Source: DASZBX01 sp035943635
Lineage (GTDB): Bacteria > Actinomycetota > Actinomycetes > Streptomycetales > Catenulisporaceae
NCBI GenBank assembly: GCA_035943635.1
Contig: DASZBX010000146.1
Location: 1-64,000, forward strand
Reading direction: 5' to 3'
Length of the DNA stretch: 64,000 nt
The notes beneath the pieces were generated by a model. It was not told where the DNA came from, searched no databases, and saw nothing but the letters and a program-made list of their open reading frames with translations. Below are positions 1 through 7,980 of the stretch, piece by piece. The first letter of the stretch is position 1. Each line of letters opens with the position of its first letter. A program made the position numbers and the translations under genes.

Positions 1-130
1 TCGCCTGGCCGCACCGCACGCAACGGCACAGACGACCGAGTATGAGCCGTCCCGTGCGGCGCGCCCATGCTCGGCGCTGACCAGATTCGCCGCACCTACC
101 AGCACAAACCGGCGGTCATGCCGTGGCCTT
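1..130. repeat. Diverged copy of a non-coding dispersed repeat
   Basis: By eye this stretch aligns with the interior of the element at about 14385-14570. Shared blocks in the same order include CGCCTRGCCGCAC, ACAGACGAC followed by GTATG, GGCGC-rich DNA ending in TTCGCCG, and CCTACCAGCA. No supported reading frame crosses it. It is probably a relic of the same small mobile element, lacking visible terminal repeats here. It is cut by the left edge of the window. Confidence 0.45.
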
Positions 131-157
131 GACACATTCCCCAACACTGCCTAGCGG
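129..157 (+). promoter_or_regulatory. Possible promoter upstream of the TenA-like gene
   Basis: A perfect TTGACA at 129-134 is followed 17 bases later by TAGCGG at 152-157. The -35 box is consensus and the -10 is poor. The position, about 95 bases before the GTG at 250, fits. Sequence pattern only. Confidence 0.3.
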
Positions 158-249
158 AGAGCGGATCAGGGCCCGAGGGTAGAAGCCGGCTTGGACGGAG
201 CTGGATTGCGGGCCGCACGGGCGCGGCCGCCGTCCTCGAGGAGCGGTCT

Positions 250-1132
250 GTGGAGCCGAGCGTGGAATCCGACAGGGAATCTGCTCAAGTGAGCAGTGTT
301 GAGGACGAGGCTGGTGGTACCGCTGTGGTCGGGGCCGGCTTCGACAGCGCTGCGAGCGAAGCTGGTGGCGCTGTTGTGGCCGGGACCGGCTTCGGCACGC
401 GTCAGACCACGTCGACCCGCGCCCGGCGGGAGGCGCTGGCCGCGACCGAGCATCCCGCGTGGGCGGTCGGGATGCTGGAGCGGCTGCAACCGGCCTGGCG
501 GGCGGTGGCCGACTGCGCGCTGTTCGCCGACACCAGGCCCGGGTCCCTGGACGAGGAGACCTGGAGGCGGGTCGTCTGCGAGTTCTTCTGCATCCGAGGC
601 CTTCCCGAAGTACATGGGACTGACCCTGGCCAAGACCACCTTCGGCCGGCAGCCGAACGACGAACTGGCCCGGACCTGGCTGATCGGCAACATCCGGATC
701 GAGTCGCACCACGTGGAGTGGTACATCGACTGGGCCGAGGGCCACGGCATCTCGCGCCAGGAGCTGATCGACTACCGTCCGCACGAGGCCGTCGCCGCCC
801 TGGACGCCTACCTCTGGTCGGTCGCCTACCGGGGCACCCTGGCCGAGGCCGTGGGCGCGGTCAACTTCGCGATCGAAGGCACCACCGGCGAGTGGACCCG
901 GCACGTGCTGCCCGCCTTCGCCCAGGCCCTGGGCCACGACAAGACGCACCTGGCCTGGCTGCACAACCACGCCGAATACGACGACGAACACCCGGTGCAG
1001 GCGCTGGAGATCGTGAAGAACGCGCTCAACGGCGACGGCGAGCCGACCGGCACCCAGGTGGCCCGGACCGAGGACGCGATCCGCCGCTCGCTGGAACTCT
1101 TCCGCAGCGGTTTCGAGTGGTGCCGCGGCTGA
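250..1132 (+). pseudogene. TenA/PqqC-like (heme-oxygenase-fold) protein, frameshifted
   Basis: Two overlapping plus frames together give one protein. The first (250 to about 594) ends ...EETWRRVVCEFFCI. The second (about 596-1132) starts EAFPKYMGLTLAK and runs through GNIRIESHHVEWYIDWAEGHG to FEWCRG. The pair looks like the iron-containing redox/TenA-PqqC family (alpha-helical, usually about 230-250 aa), with metal-ligand-like His and Glu residues in IESHHVEW. Reading ATC-GAG-GCC-TTC instead of ATC-C-GAG restores one frame, so one extra C at 594-595 breaks the gene. It could be a real pseudogene or a sequencing error. The first about 70 residues are low-complexity and include an imperfect 41-base tandem repeat (about 309-400), so the true start may lie downstream of the GTG at 250. 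Confidence 0.6.
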
Positions 1133-1191
1133 TCGTGGCCTGACGACTGTCCGGCAGGTCGCGCTGCGCGGCGGTTCAGGGATGCATCCGC

Positions 1192-1644
1192 TCAGGGATG
1201 CATCCGGGCGCCCTTCGTGACCTTGTCCACGGCGTTGCGCGCTCCGTAGATCGCGAGGCCGACGAGGTCCAGGTTCTCCCCCGCCACCGCGCGCACCGCG
1301 GCCCGGTTGTCCCGGTCGTTGCCGGTCGCGAACAGGTCCGAGGGGAAGACGGACATGGCGAGATCGCGGCTCAGGGCCTTGGTTCGGGCGGCGGTCAGCA
1401 GTTCTTTCGTCGCCTCGAACACGAGCACCGGCTGCCGGAACATGCGCAGGTACTCGGTGTCCGAGCCGTCCCGGTACGGTTCTCCGATCACCTCGGGGAC
1501 CGCGGTGCCGAGACCGCTCACCAGGAAGGCGGTCACGTTCAGGCGCTGCCAGACCGGCAGGTCCTCGCGCAGCAGTACGGCGATCTTGGTGTCGAAGCGG
1601 ACGGGTTCGCTCTCGGCCGGAGGCCGGATCTCGGTCGATTCCAT
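1192..1644 (-). CDS. DUF2000 family protein
   Basis: The 150-residue product (MESTEIRPP... to ...GARMHP) has the DUF2000 pattern: an N-terminal FDTKIAVLLREDLPVWQRLNVTAF, a central VFEATKELLTAARTKAL, and a C-terminal LVGLAIYGARNAVDKVTKG. The family is about 140-150 aa with a peptidyl-tRNA-hydrolase-II-like fold and no firm function. The ATG at 1644 was chosen over an upstream ATG at 1704 because family members begin close to the FDTK motif and the upstream start would run into the AraC gene. It is divergent from that AraC-type regulator, a pairing that suggests the regulator controls it. Confidence 0.75.
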   Translation of the reverse strand: MESTEIRPPAESEPVRFDTKIAVLLREDLPVWQRLNVTAFLVSGLGTAVPEVIGEPYRDGSDTEYLRMFRQPVLVFEATKELLTAARTKALSRDLAMSVFPSDLFATGNDRDNRAAVRAVAGENLDLVGLAIYGARNAVDKVTKGARMHP

Positions 1645-1679
1645 GCCGACCAGTGTGCCGACCTGCGGGAACTGTCGTC

Positions 1680-1688
1680 TTGTACAAT
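1680..1688. promoter_or_regulatory. Palindrome TTGTACAA with -10-like TACAAT between divergent genes
   Basis: The perfect 8-base palindrome TTGTACAA (1680-1687) overlaps TACAAT (1683-1688), an excellent -10 hexamer for the plus strand. The GTG at 1695 sits 7 bases after the hexamer, so the AraC-type mRNA may be leaderless. The palindrome could also serve the divergent DUF2000 gene. No experimental support. Confidence 0.35.
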
Positions 1689-1694
1689 CTTGGC

Positions 1695-2543
1695 GTGGCT
1701 GCATCGCAAGCCGGGGACTCGGCGCGGGTCAAGGCGTGGCGCCCCGCGGTGCGCGGCGTGGCCGAGGTCTTCCACGCCCACTTCACCGACCACGTCTACC
1801 CGCTGCACGCCCACGAGTCCTGGACGCTGCTGATCGTGGACTACGGCGCCGTGCACTACGACCTGGACCGTCACGCCTACGACGCGCCCACGGAGGTCGT
1901 CACCCTGCTGCCGCCGTACGTCCCGCACAACGGCCAGTCGGCCACGCCGCACGGATTCCGTAAGCGGGTCCTGTATCTGGACGAAGATCTGCTCGGCGAC
2001 GACCTGATCGGCACCGCCGTGGACACGCCGGTGTTCGCCGACCCGCTGTTGCGGCGCGGGATCGACCACACCCATCACGCGCTTCAGCATCCCGGCGACG
2101 AACTGGAGGCCGAGAGCCTGTTGGCGTTGACCGTCGACCGGATCCGGCGCCATCTTCTGCGCACCGATCCCGTCCCGCAGCGCGCCGACGCGCCCGACCC
2201 GGCCACGGCGCACCTGCTGCGCGACCTGCTCAACGCGCGGGTGGTCGAAGGCCTGTCGCTGGGCCAGGCCGCGGCCGTGCTCCAGCGCCATCCGACGCAC
2301 CTGGTCCGGGCGTTCCGCCGCGAGTTCGGCATGCCCCCGCACCAGTACCTGACCTCGCGCCGGGTCGACCAGGCGCGCGGACTGCTGCTGTCCGGGATGC
2401 CGGTGGCCGAGGCCGCGGTCGGATCCGGCTTCTACGACCAGGCGCATCTGACCCGCCACTTCAAACGGATCCTCGGCGCGAACCCGGGCGGATTCAAGCG
2501 GACTGCGGGCGTGGGACGAGCGGCAGAGCCGCCGCGCGTCTGA
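1695..2543 (+). CDS. AraC-family transcriptional regulator
   Basis: The 282-residue product has an N-terminal cupin-like sensing domain (VFHAHFTDHVYPLHAHESWTLL and PYVPHNGQ, about residues 20-120). The C-terminal AraC-type double helix-turn-helix (about residues 185-270) includes LSLGQAAAVLQRHPTHLVRAFRREFGMPPHQYL and a second helix pair ending FYDQAHLTRHFKRILGANPGGFK. It is expected to be a ligand-responsive DNA-binding activator in the cytoplasm. The GTG at 1695 is preferred because a -10-like TACAAT ends 6 bases upstream; an in-frame ATG at 1653 would precede that promoter. It is divergent from DUF2000. The ligand is unknown. Confidence 0.85.
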   Translation: MAASQAGDSARVKAWRPAVRGVAEVFHAHFTDHVYPLHAHESWTLLIVDYGAVHYDLDRHAYDAPTEVVTLLPPYVPHNGQSATPHGFRKRVLYLDEDLLGDDLIGTAVDTPVFADPLLRRGIDHTHHALQHPGDELEAESLLALTVDRIRRHLLRTDPVPQRADAPDPATAHLLRDLLNARVVEGLSLGQAAAVLQRHPTHLVRAFRREFGMPPHQYLTSRRVDQARGLLLSGMPVAEAAVGSGFYDQAHLTRHFKRILGANPGGFKRTAGVGRAAEPPRV

Positions 2544-2754
2544 ATCCGCCGGCCGCGCCGATGGTGCCGGTGCCGCTCGCCGAGGTTGTCCGTCTTGCCC
2601 GGCCGCCCTGCCTGTCCCGCGTGTTTGAGCGAGAGTCGGATGGTCACTCGAGATCGACGGTAGACGGCCTGGCCGGATGCCGGCCTGGCCGGCCGGTTTC
2701 GGCTTCTCCGGCGGCGAAATGTCCGGCGGGCGGCCCGGCCGGTGGTACCGTCGC

Positions 2755-2771
2755 TGGTAGGACGCCTACCA
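2755..2771. promoter_or_regulatory. Inverted repeat TGGTAGG-N3-CCTACCA
   Basis: A perfect 7+7 inverted repeat about 40 bases upstream of the start at 2813. Its size and position suit an operator for a dimeric repressor. No cognate regulator is identifiable. Confidence 0.35.
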
Positions 2772-2812
2772 CCCTGACCGACTCGCCCTCGCCGGAGAGG
2801 AACTGAGCGCCG

Positions 2813-3088
2813 ATGTTGGAGCGCATGACGCACGACAAGCACACCGAGGTCACCTTCGTGCTGCCCCTCGACCTGCCGCCGGGGCCGGTGAGCGTGGTCG
2901 GCGAGTTCAACGACTGGCGGCCCGGGGTGAACCGCTTCGAGCCCCGCGAGGACGGCCTGCGCGCGGCGCGGGTGGTCCTGCCGACCGGCGAGCGGATCGG
3001 ATTCCGCTACCTCGCCAGTGACGACCACTGGTTCGACGAGGTCGACGCCGATTCGCACGAGGGCCAGAACAGCTACGTGTACACCTGA
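2813..3088 (+). CDS. Isoamylase N-terminal/CBM48-like small protein
   Basis: The 91-residue product is essentially one early-set (E-set) immunoglobulin-like glycogen-recognition domain. TEVTFVLP is followed by the signature VVGEFNDWRPGVNRFEP and a beta-rich C-terminus (IGFRYLASDDHWFDEVDAD). In known proteins such domains bind alpha-glucans beside a catalytic module; this one stands alone, as in many actinomycete stress or glycogen-linked small proteins. AGAGGAA at 2796-2802 supports the ATG at 2813; an ATG at 2825 is possible. Function beyond likely glycan binding is unknown. Confidence 0.75.
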   Translation: MLERMTHDKHTEVTFVLPLDLPPGPVSVVGEFNDWRPGVNRFEPREDGLRAARVVLPTGERIGFRYLASDDHWFDEVDADSHEGQNSYVYT

Positions 3089-3242
3089 TCGTGCTCGGTC
3101 AGAGCATCCCTGAGTGACAGCAGTGACAGCGCGACCCGGACGGGTGGTGCGCAATGGTGGGAGACCGTTGCGGGCCACCCGTTCTTCGCTCCCCCGAACG
3201 GCGCAATCGCCGCACCTACCCGCAGCCGGCAGCCATCGCGGA

Positions 3243-4253
3243 TCACTGTGCGGACAGCACCAGCCGACGGCCGTTGTTGCGATAGCCCACGCGTTCGAAG
3301 GCCGCTGCCATCGGGACGTTGGTCAGGTCCGTGTCGGCGTCGATGTGCTGCGCGCCGGCCTCCACCGCGAGGAACCTGGTGATCTCGGCCAGGATTTCGG
3401 CGCTGTAGCCGTGGCCGCGGTGTTCGGGCAGGACGCCGAGGTAGCCGACCACCGGTGATTCGGGGTTGCGCGACGGCAGGCCGAAGCCGACCGGTGTGCC
3501 GTCGGAGGTCTGCACGACCCGCCACCAGGACCGTTCGCCGCTCATCTGGTCGCGGTAGAAGGCCACGTCGGAGCGGGCCTGGGCCTCGGCGCCGAACTTC
3601 GCCGCCGCATTGCCGGAGGCCGCGTCCAGGGTGTCGGGCAGGACGCGCCGGAACAGGTCGACGAACACCTCGTCGTCGGGTTCGGCGCGGAAGCGCAAGC
3701 GGCCGGATTGTTTCGAGATCCCGACCGCCGACGTCCACTCGTACCGCAGGCGTTCCACGCTCTCCGAGAGTCCCACCCGCCGGGCCGCCTCGATCCGCCA
3801 TTCCAGCGCCGCGGCCACGGCCGGTTCCTCGCGCCAGGCCGGCGGCAGCAGCAGGTGCCAGTCGGGCGGATCCGCGGACGCCGCGCAGGCGGCGAAGGTC
3901 GCATGGGCGGCGGTCAGCAGGTCGGCAACGAGGCAGGCGGCGCTGTCGGGGTACGTGGTCAGGTCGGAGGCGCCGGGCTCGTCCAGGACGAGCACGCAGT
4001 CCAGCGCCTGAGGCTCGGCCGAGCCCGGGTGCCCCCACCAGACTGCTACCGCGAGCGGCGGCGCGGCGCTTTCGCCCTCGGCGTGGTCCGGGCCGGTCCG
4101 GCCATCCTCCGCGATCCAGGTCCGGTCCAGCCGGTACTCGCCGGACCGGAGCCTGGCCTGGAACAGGTCGGGAGTCATGGCGCGCAGCGGATCGGCGGCG
4201 ATGAGCGGCAGGACGCGGTCGAGGTCGGACTCGACGACGGGTCGAAAGGTCAC
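3243..4253 (-). CDS. GNAT-family N-acetyltransferase, two-lobed
   Basis: The 336-residue product carries a C-terminal GNAT domain: GYLGVLPEHRGHGYSAEILAEITRF holds the acetyl-CoA pyrophosphate loop (R-G-H-G), followed by DTDLTNVPMAAAFERVGYRNNGRRLVL. The N-terminal half resembles a degenerate GNAT lobe (TFRPVVESDLDRVLPLIAADPL). It would transfer an acetyl group to an unknown small molecule or protein in the cytoplasm. The GTG start at 4253 has GAGGGAG four bases upstream; an in-frame ATG at 4286 lacks one. The gene stands alone on the minus strand with a zinc-ribbon gene just upstream. Confidence 0.75.
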   Translation of the reverse strand: MTFRPVVESDLDRVLPLIAADPLRAMTPDLFQARLRSGEYRLDRTWIAEDGRTGPDHAEGESAAPPLAVAVWWGHPGSAEPQALDCVLVLDEPGASDLTTYPDSAACLVADLLTAAHATFAACAASADPPDWHLLLPPAWREEPAVAAALEWRIEAARRVGLSESVERLRYEWTSAVGISKQSGRLRFRAEPDDEVFVDLFRRVLPDTLDAASGNAAAKFGAEAQARSDVAFYRDQMSGERSWWRVVQTSDGTPVGFGLPSRNPESPVVGYLGVLPEHRGHGYSAEILAEITRFLAVEAGAQHIDADTDLTNVPMAAAFERVGYRNNGRRLVLSAQ

Positions 4254-4348
4254 GGTGCTCCCTCGTGTCGTGCCGCGGGAAGCCATCCCCTCCCGCGTGC
4301 GGGCGAGCCAGGCCCGGCCTCGTCTCGCCGCCTCGCGCGACCGCCCGG

Positions 4349-4681
4349 CTAGGACTTCGGCGGCGCGAACAACTGTACGTTGAAGCAGGACCGGCAGCGG
4401 CGTGCGGTGATGGCCGCGGGCGAGACGCGTCCGGGCGAGCCGGCGGCCTGGTAGGTGAACTCGTTGAAATAGGTCGCGATCTTGCCGGCGTCGTACGAGG
4501 CGCCGCCACAGTTCGGGCACGGCGGCCCGTCGGCCACGGTCGGCACCGAGACCTGGGCCGCGGCCGAGGCGCCCGGTCTCACCGCGGTGGAACCGCCGCC
4601 AGCCGAGGCTGCCGAGACCGCCGGCGCCGGCGCGTTCGCTCCCGGCCGCGCCGCGGCGGCGGGCTTCTTCTTCCCGAACAT
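4349..4681 (-). CDS. Small zinc-ribbon protein
   Basis: A 110-residue protein with a basic start (MFGKKKPAAAARP), an Ala/Pro/Gly-rich low-complexity segment to about residue 52, then a probable zinc ribbon: CPNCGG near residue 55 and CRSC near residue 99, separated by KIATYFNEFTYQAAG. Two CxxC pairs suggest one structural zinc. No enzymatic motif is visible. It lies 95 bases upstream of the GNAT gene on the same strand, so the two may be co-transcribed. Function unknown. Confidence 0.6.
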   Translation of the reverse strand: MFGKKKPAAAARPGANAPAPAVSAASAGGGSTAVRPGASAAAQVSVPTVADGPPCPNCGGASYDAGKIATYFNEFTYQAAGSPGRVSPAAITARRCRSCFNVQLFAPPKS

Positions 4682-4837
4682 GTGCGCATCCTAGGTCCTC
4701 AGCAGCGGATACGCGGGGGAACCGGGAATCTGATGCGGCACTGTATCGCGCCGCACCACCCCGCCTCCCGGTCGTCGGCTCGGACACGGCGTCGGTCGTG
4801 AGCGTCGATCCCTTCATGGTGCACAGCCCCCAAACTC

Positions 4838-4885
4838 GAAAACGGAACCTTGTTCCAAAACTATATGGATCTAGGTTCCGTTTTG
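4838..4885. promoter_or_regulatory. AT-rich promoter with nested inverted repeats (TetR-type operator pattern)
   Basis: AAAACGGAACC (4839-4849) is the exact reverse complement of GGTTCCGTTTT (4874-4884). Nested within is GGAAC-N3-GTTCC (4844-4856), a pattern common for TetR-family repressors. A possible promoter TTGTTC (4850-4855) - 16 bases - TAGGTT (4872-4877) lies inside. It is markedly AT-rich against its surroundings and sits about 185 bases upstream of the small membrane protein gene. No TetR gene is adjacent. Confidence 0.45.
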
Positions 4886-5068
4886 TCAAACATGCTTTCG
4901 ATCGTCCGATTTGCCGGTGCCTGCGGCGGTGGAAAGACCGTGCTACGACGACAGCCGGCCGGCGCGAGTAAAAGTCCTTGCTTTGCCTGCCCCGACCACC
5001 GATTGCGCCTCGCGGATCGGGGTACACGGAGGCATCAACAGCGCAACGTCCTTAGAAAGGAACCATCC

Positions 5069-5236
5069 ATGCTTGGATTCGTCGCGGCGGTCATCTTCGC
5101 CATAGCATTCGTGATCAACGCTACTAGTACTTCTACCAGTGTCGTCTTCTCCCCGATGAGCCTGCTCTTCGTGGGTCTGACCTGTCTGTCGCTGCACCTC
5201 ACCGGCGTGGGCAAGGCGTGGTCCGTCCGGCGCTGA
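5069..5236 (+). CDS. Small two-helix membrane protein
   Basis: A 55-residue protein with two hydrophobic segments (FVAAVIFAIAFVINA, residues 4-18, and SLLFVGLTCLSLHLTGVG, about 30-47) and a basic C-terminus (WSVRR). The frame is open upstream to 4850, but AGAAAGGAA at 5054-5062 gives a textbook ribosome-binding site for the ATG at 5069. Single small integral membrane proteins of this type are frequent in actinomycetes; function unknown. The AT-rich operator-like region upstream suggests regulated expression. Confidence 0.6.
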   Translation: MLGFVAAVIFAIAFVINATSTSTSVVFSPMSLLFVGLTCLSLHLTGVGKAWSVRR

Positions 5237-5337
5237 TCAACCCCGGCCGGGCCCTGACCGGGCCCGGCAGCGCATCACAGTGGTCGAGCAAAGTCGCAGT
5301 GATCGAACAAAGCAGTGGTCAAGCAAAGCAGTAAACG

Positions 5338-5405
5338 AACAGCAACCGGGTGAACCGGCGGCCGCGGTGACACCACCCACGGCCCCGGTTCACCCGGTTG
5401 CTGTT
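5338..5405. terminator. Bidirectional terminator hairpin
   Basis: A perfect 21-bp inverted repeat: AACAGCAACCGGGTGAACCGG at 5338-5358 and its complement at 5385-5405, with a 26-base loop. It sits between the convergent genes ending at 5236 and 5420. Confidence 0.75.
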
Positions 5406-5419
5406 TCCACCAGATCAGA

Positions 5420-5953
5420 TCACTGCGGCACGTCGCCGGGCTCGGCCGTCGCGGCCAGATCAGGAGCCGCCGGGGCGCCGCAGGCTCCGGCCGGTTCGGC
5501 ATGGGCGGCGGATCCGGCCAGCACCTCGCCGAGCGCGTTGTTCCAGGCGGTGCGGACCACGAGCTGGTTCGACCGCAGCTTCGCCTCGCGCTCGCCGTGC
5601 GCGCGCATCATCCGGCCGAGCGCGTCGTCGGCGGCCAGGGCCACCGCCTGCTCGGCCTCGATGGCGGACCGGACCTCGGCCTCGGCCTCCTCCAGCCGGT
5701 CGTGCGCGAGCGCGAGGGCGCCGACGTCGCCGGTCCACTGCTGGGCCCGGACCCCGGCGTGCGCGGCGGAGCGGGCGAACTCGGCCGCGGCGCAACCGAG
5801 CCGGGCCTGTCTGCGCATCCGGGCCAACTCCACAGTCCACTCCAGGCAGACGGTGCGTTCCGCCTCCGCGACCACCTGGTCCTGCGCCGCCCTCAGCACG
5901 GCCCGGTGGTACTCCCCCATCGCGGCGCCCTCGTTGTTCTCCACACGACTCAT
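5420..5953 (-). CDS. Hypothetical helical protein
   Basis: A 177-residue, Ala/Glu/Arg-rich protein (MSRVENNEGAAMGEYHRAVL...) likely forming long helices and coiled coils between about residues 10 and 140, with heptad-like runs such as DRLEEAEAEVRSAIEAEQAVALAADDALG. The last 35 residues are Ala/Pro-rich. No enzymatic motif or membrane segment is visible. GAAGG about seven bases before the ATG at 5953 supports this start, although the frame stays open to 6337. It converges on the small membrane gene across a strong hairpin. Function unknown. Confidence 0.5.
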   Translation of the reverse strand: MSRVENNEGAAMGEYHRAVLRAAQDQVVAEAERTVCLEWTVELARMRRQARLGCAAAEFARSAAHAGVRAQQWTGDVGALALAHDRLEEAEAEVRSAIEAEQAVALAADDALGRMMRAHGEREAKLRSNQLVVRTAWNNALGEVLAGSAAHAEPAGACGAPAAPDLAATAEPGDVPQ

Positions 5954-6429
5954 CGCATTGCCTTCGCCAGATCTCGGATTGTCCGCCGGGCCTCCCGGGT
6001 GCCCACCGGGAGCACGCCGAAACGGCGGCCGCCGGCCGGTCGGCCCGCCGCGCGGCCGCATCCGCCGCCCGGACCATCGGCCGAACGCGCGTTCGACGCT
6101 ACCAGCTCCGACCGACAGCGTTCCGACCCCCGCGGACCCGGTCCACCGCACGGCGGCAGCGGCGCCCGCGTCTCCGGGGCGCCGCGATATATCGCATCCA
6201 ACGCCATGCGCGCCATTGTGCTGGAGACGGTTGCCACAATCAAGCAGATTGCGGGACGACTCGATCCGTGAGACGGACCCCTCGGACTCGCACCTCCACA
6301 GCCTGCGCGGCTCTGCCGCCGATGTGCGATTCCCCACATGGACACTCGCGCCGATGAGGCCGTTCTTCAGGTGAACCCCGCGAGAAACAGACCCCTGCTA
6401 CTCCTCCGGCCGCCCATCGGAACCGGCAA
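5954..6429. other. Intergenic region without a supportable gene
   Basis: Overlapping frames here are Arg/Pro-rich artefacts. Visible small structures are the 12-base palindrome GCGATATATCGC (6184-6195) and the inverted pair ATTGTG...CACAAT near 6214-6240. Either could mark the promoter of the minus-strand gene that starts at 5953. Confidence 0.4.
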
Positions 6430-7032
6430 CTACACCGGCAACTCTCCCGGCTCGGACGCCGGATCGCGGCCCGGCGCCGGCCACTGTCCGCGCTCGACCA
6501 ATTGCAGAATCAGAGCCGCGATGTTCCACGCGTCGTCCTCGCCGCGGTGGTGCCGCCTCTCCAACTCCAGTCCGGCGATCTTCAACGCCTGGGCCATTCC
6601 CGGCCGCCTGCGCAGTCCGTTGGCGGCGGCGAAGACGAGCTTGGCGTTGGTGTGTACGTGCCCGAACGGGTACTGCGTCCCAGTGGCCTGACACTGCCGG
6701 GCGAACTGGTTCCGGTCGTAGTCGCCCCAACTCGCCCACGGCCGCCTACCCGCCTCGAACTGCGCCGCGAGCAGTCGGCAGGCCTCGGCGAAGGAGACCC
6801 CTGAATCGACCTCGTCCTGAGTCAGGCCGGTCAGCCCGGTGCAGAAAGCGCTCACCGCCGACCGCTGCGGGCGCACCAGGATCCGGTGCCGCCCGGTCCT
6901 TTTCCCGGCCCCGGCATCGACGACGGTCAGCCCGATCTCTATGATCTCATGGATCTGGCCGGGTGGCGGTTCGCCGTCCCAACAGGTCGCCTCGACGTCG
7001 ACCACGTTCAACCACCGGGCGTAGGACTCCAT
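6430..7032 (-). CDS. DEDDh 3'-5' exonuclease (KapD-like)
   Basis: A 200-residue protein of the DnaQ-like exonuclease superfamily. Motif I is LNVVDVEATCWDG near the N-terminus (Asp and Glu metal ligands), motif II lies in WGDYDRNQF (Asp), and motif III is HHRGEDDAWNIAAL (His...Asp). The spacing and the ExoI-like EATCWDGEPPPGQIHEIIEIG resemble KapD/ERI1-type RNA or DNA 3' ends trimming enzymes. Family members begin just before LNVVDVEATCW, so the ATG at 7032 (MESYARW) is used; an ATG at 7077 also exists. Neither has a clear ribosome-binding site. Confidence 0.75.
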   Translation of the reverse strand: MESYARWLNVVDVEATCWDGEPPPGQIHEIIEIGLTVVDAGAGKRTGRHRILVRPQRSAVSAFCTGLTGLTQDEVDSGVSFAEACRLLAAQFEAGRRPWASWGDYDRNQFARQCQATGTQYPFGHVHTNAKLVFAAANGLRRRPGMAQALKIAGLELERRHHRGEDDAWNIAALILQLVERGQWPAPGRDPASEPGELPV

Positions 7033-7203
7033 GGTCCACACGGTATCCGGCGCAACTTGTCGGGGCCACATGCTCATCCGCCTGTGTAGGAGCCCGTGGA
7101 GAGGGTATTCGTAAGTGAACCACAGGCATGGCCTCAGGGCAGTGGCCTTCAGTTCGAGAGCACCGGCGGCGGGCAGGCCGCCACGCAGAGTTAGGAGGCC
7201 CTC

Positions 7204-7779
7204 ATGTCCGGCACCCTCATAGGCATGGCCGTCGTAGCGGCGGTTTTCCTCGTGTTCGCGCTCGGTTCCTGGGTCAGGGGCCGGGCCGGCCGCAGTTTCA
7301 AGGCCGAGTTCGACCGCCTGGTCCGGGCCACCCCGATCGACTGGTACGCGCTGCGCGGCCCCGGGCCGACCCCGCAGTCGGTGCTCGGCCGGGACGCCTC
7401 GAACCTGCACCCCAAGCCGCTGGCGGCCGCCGACCGGGTCCTCTACACGAGCAGCTGGCAGCAGGTGAAGACGGAGTTCGCCGAGTCCCCGGCCGGCGCG
7501 CTGCAGACGGCCGAGCACCTGACCGCCGACCTGCTGATGACCCGCGGCCTGGTCCCGGCCGGCACGCTGCGGCCCGCGGTCCTGCCGCAGTCCTGGTCCT
7601 TCCACACCGCGCAGGGGTACCGGCAGGCCCAGCGGATCAGCGCCCGGACCAGCGCCCGCGCCTCGCGCCTGCCGGGCACGGATGTCCCGCCGGCGGAGAT
7701 GGCCACCGCGATGGCCCTGTTCGAGGCGTTCTTCCAGGAGATGCTGACCATCTCGGCGACGGAGAGCTCCGACACCTGA
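7204..7779 (+). CDS. Membrane-anchored hypothetical protein
   Basis: A 191-residue protein with one N-terminal transmembrane helix (MSGTLIGMAVVAAVFLVFALGSWV, residues 4-22) and a soluble C-terminal domain. The anchor is followed by a basic segment (RGRAGR), indicating a cytoplasmic C-terminus. AGGAGG a few bases upstream of the ATG gives a strong ribosome-binding site. No catalytic motif is recognisable, and Trp/Ser-rich segments such as SWSFHTAQGYRQAQRIS do not match a family known to me. It is divergent from the exonuclease gene. Function unknown. Confidence 0.55.
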   Translation: MSGTLIGMAVVAAVFLVFALGSWVRGRAGRSFKAEFDRLVRATPIDWYALRGPGPTPQSVLGRDASNLHPKPLAAADRVLYTSSWQQVKTEFAESPAGALQTAEHLTADLLMTRGLVPAGTLRPAVLPQSWSFHTAQGYRQAQRISARTSARASRLPGTDVPPAEMATAMALFEAFFQEMLTISATESSDT

Positions 7780-7839
7780 GCGGCGGCGGCAGGCGATATC
7801 GCGCCGCACTAGGCCGCCTCGTAACCACGGTCCTCGTGG

Positions 7840-7980
7840 TCATGCGTCTCCAAGGTCCGCGCGACGCGGCCGGGGCACGGAGTTCGAGCCGTGCACGCGC
7901 CGGATGAGCGGGCTCAGGCTGCCGCCCTCCTCGTCGTCCTCGATGCCGTCCAGGAGATCCGCCAAGCCACCGACGTCAGT
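7840..7980 (-). other. Coding-like tail overlapping the stop of the 7976-8437 gene
   Basis: In the frame one base off the stop of the upstream gene, about 46 codons are open with strong third-position GC and read T-D-V-G-G-L-A-D-L-L-D-G-I-E-D-D-E-E-G-G... to RADLGDA, ending at 7840. No ATG or GTG starts it. It is probably the lost C-terminus of the adjacent gene after a frameshift at the AAFDD stop, or a product of programmed frameshifting. Confidence 0.4.

Noticed and set aside
6184..6195. GCGATATATCGC as a butyrolactone-type operator
   Set aside because: It lacks the AAYAWACC-N8-GGTWTRTT architecture seen at 38903 and 42508.
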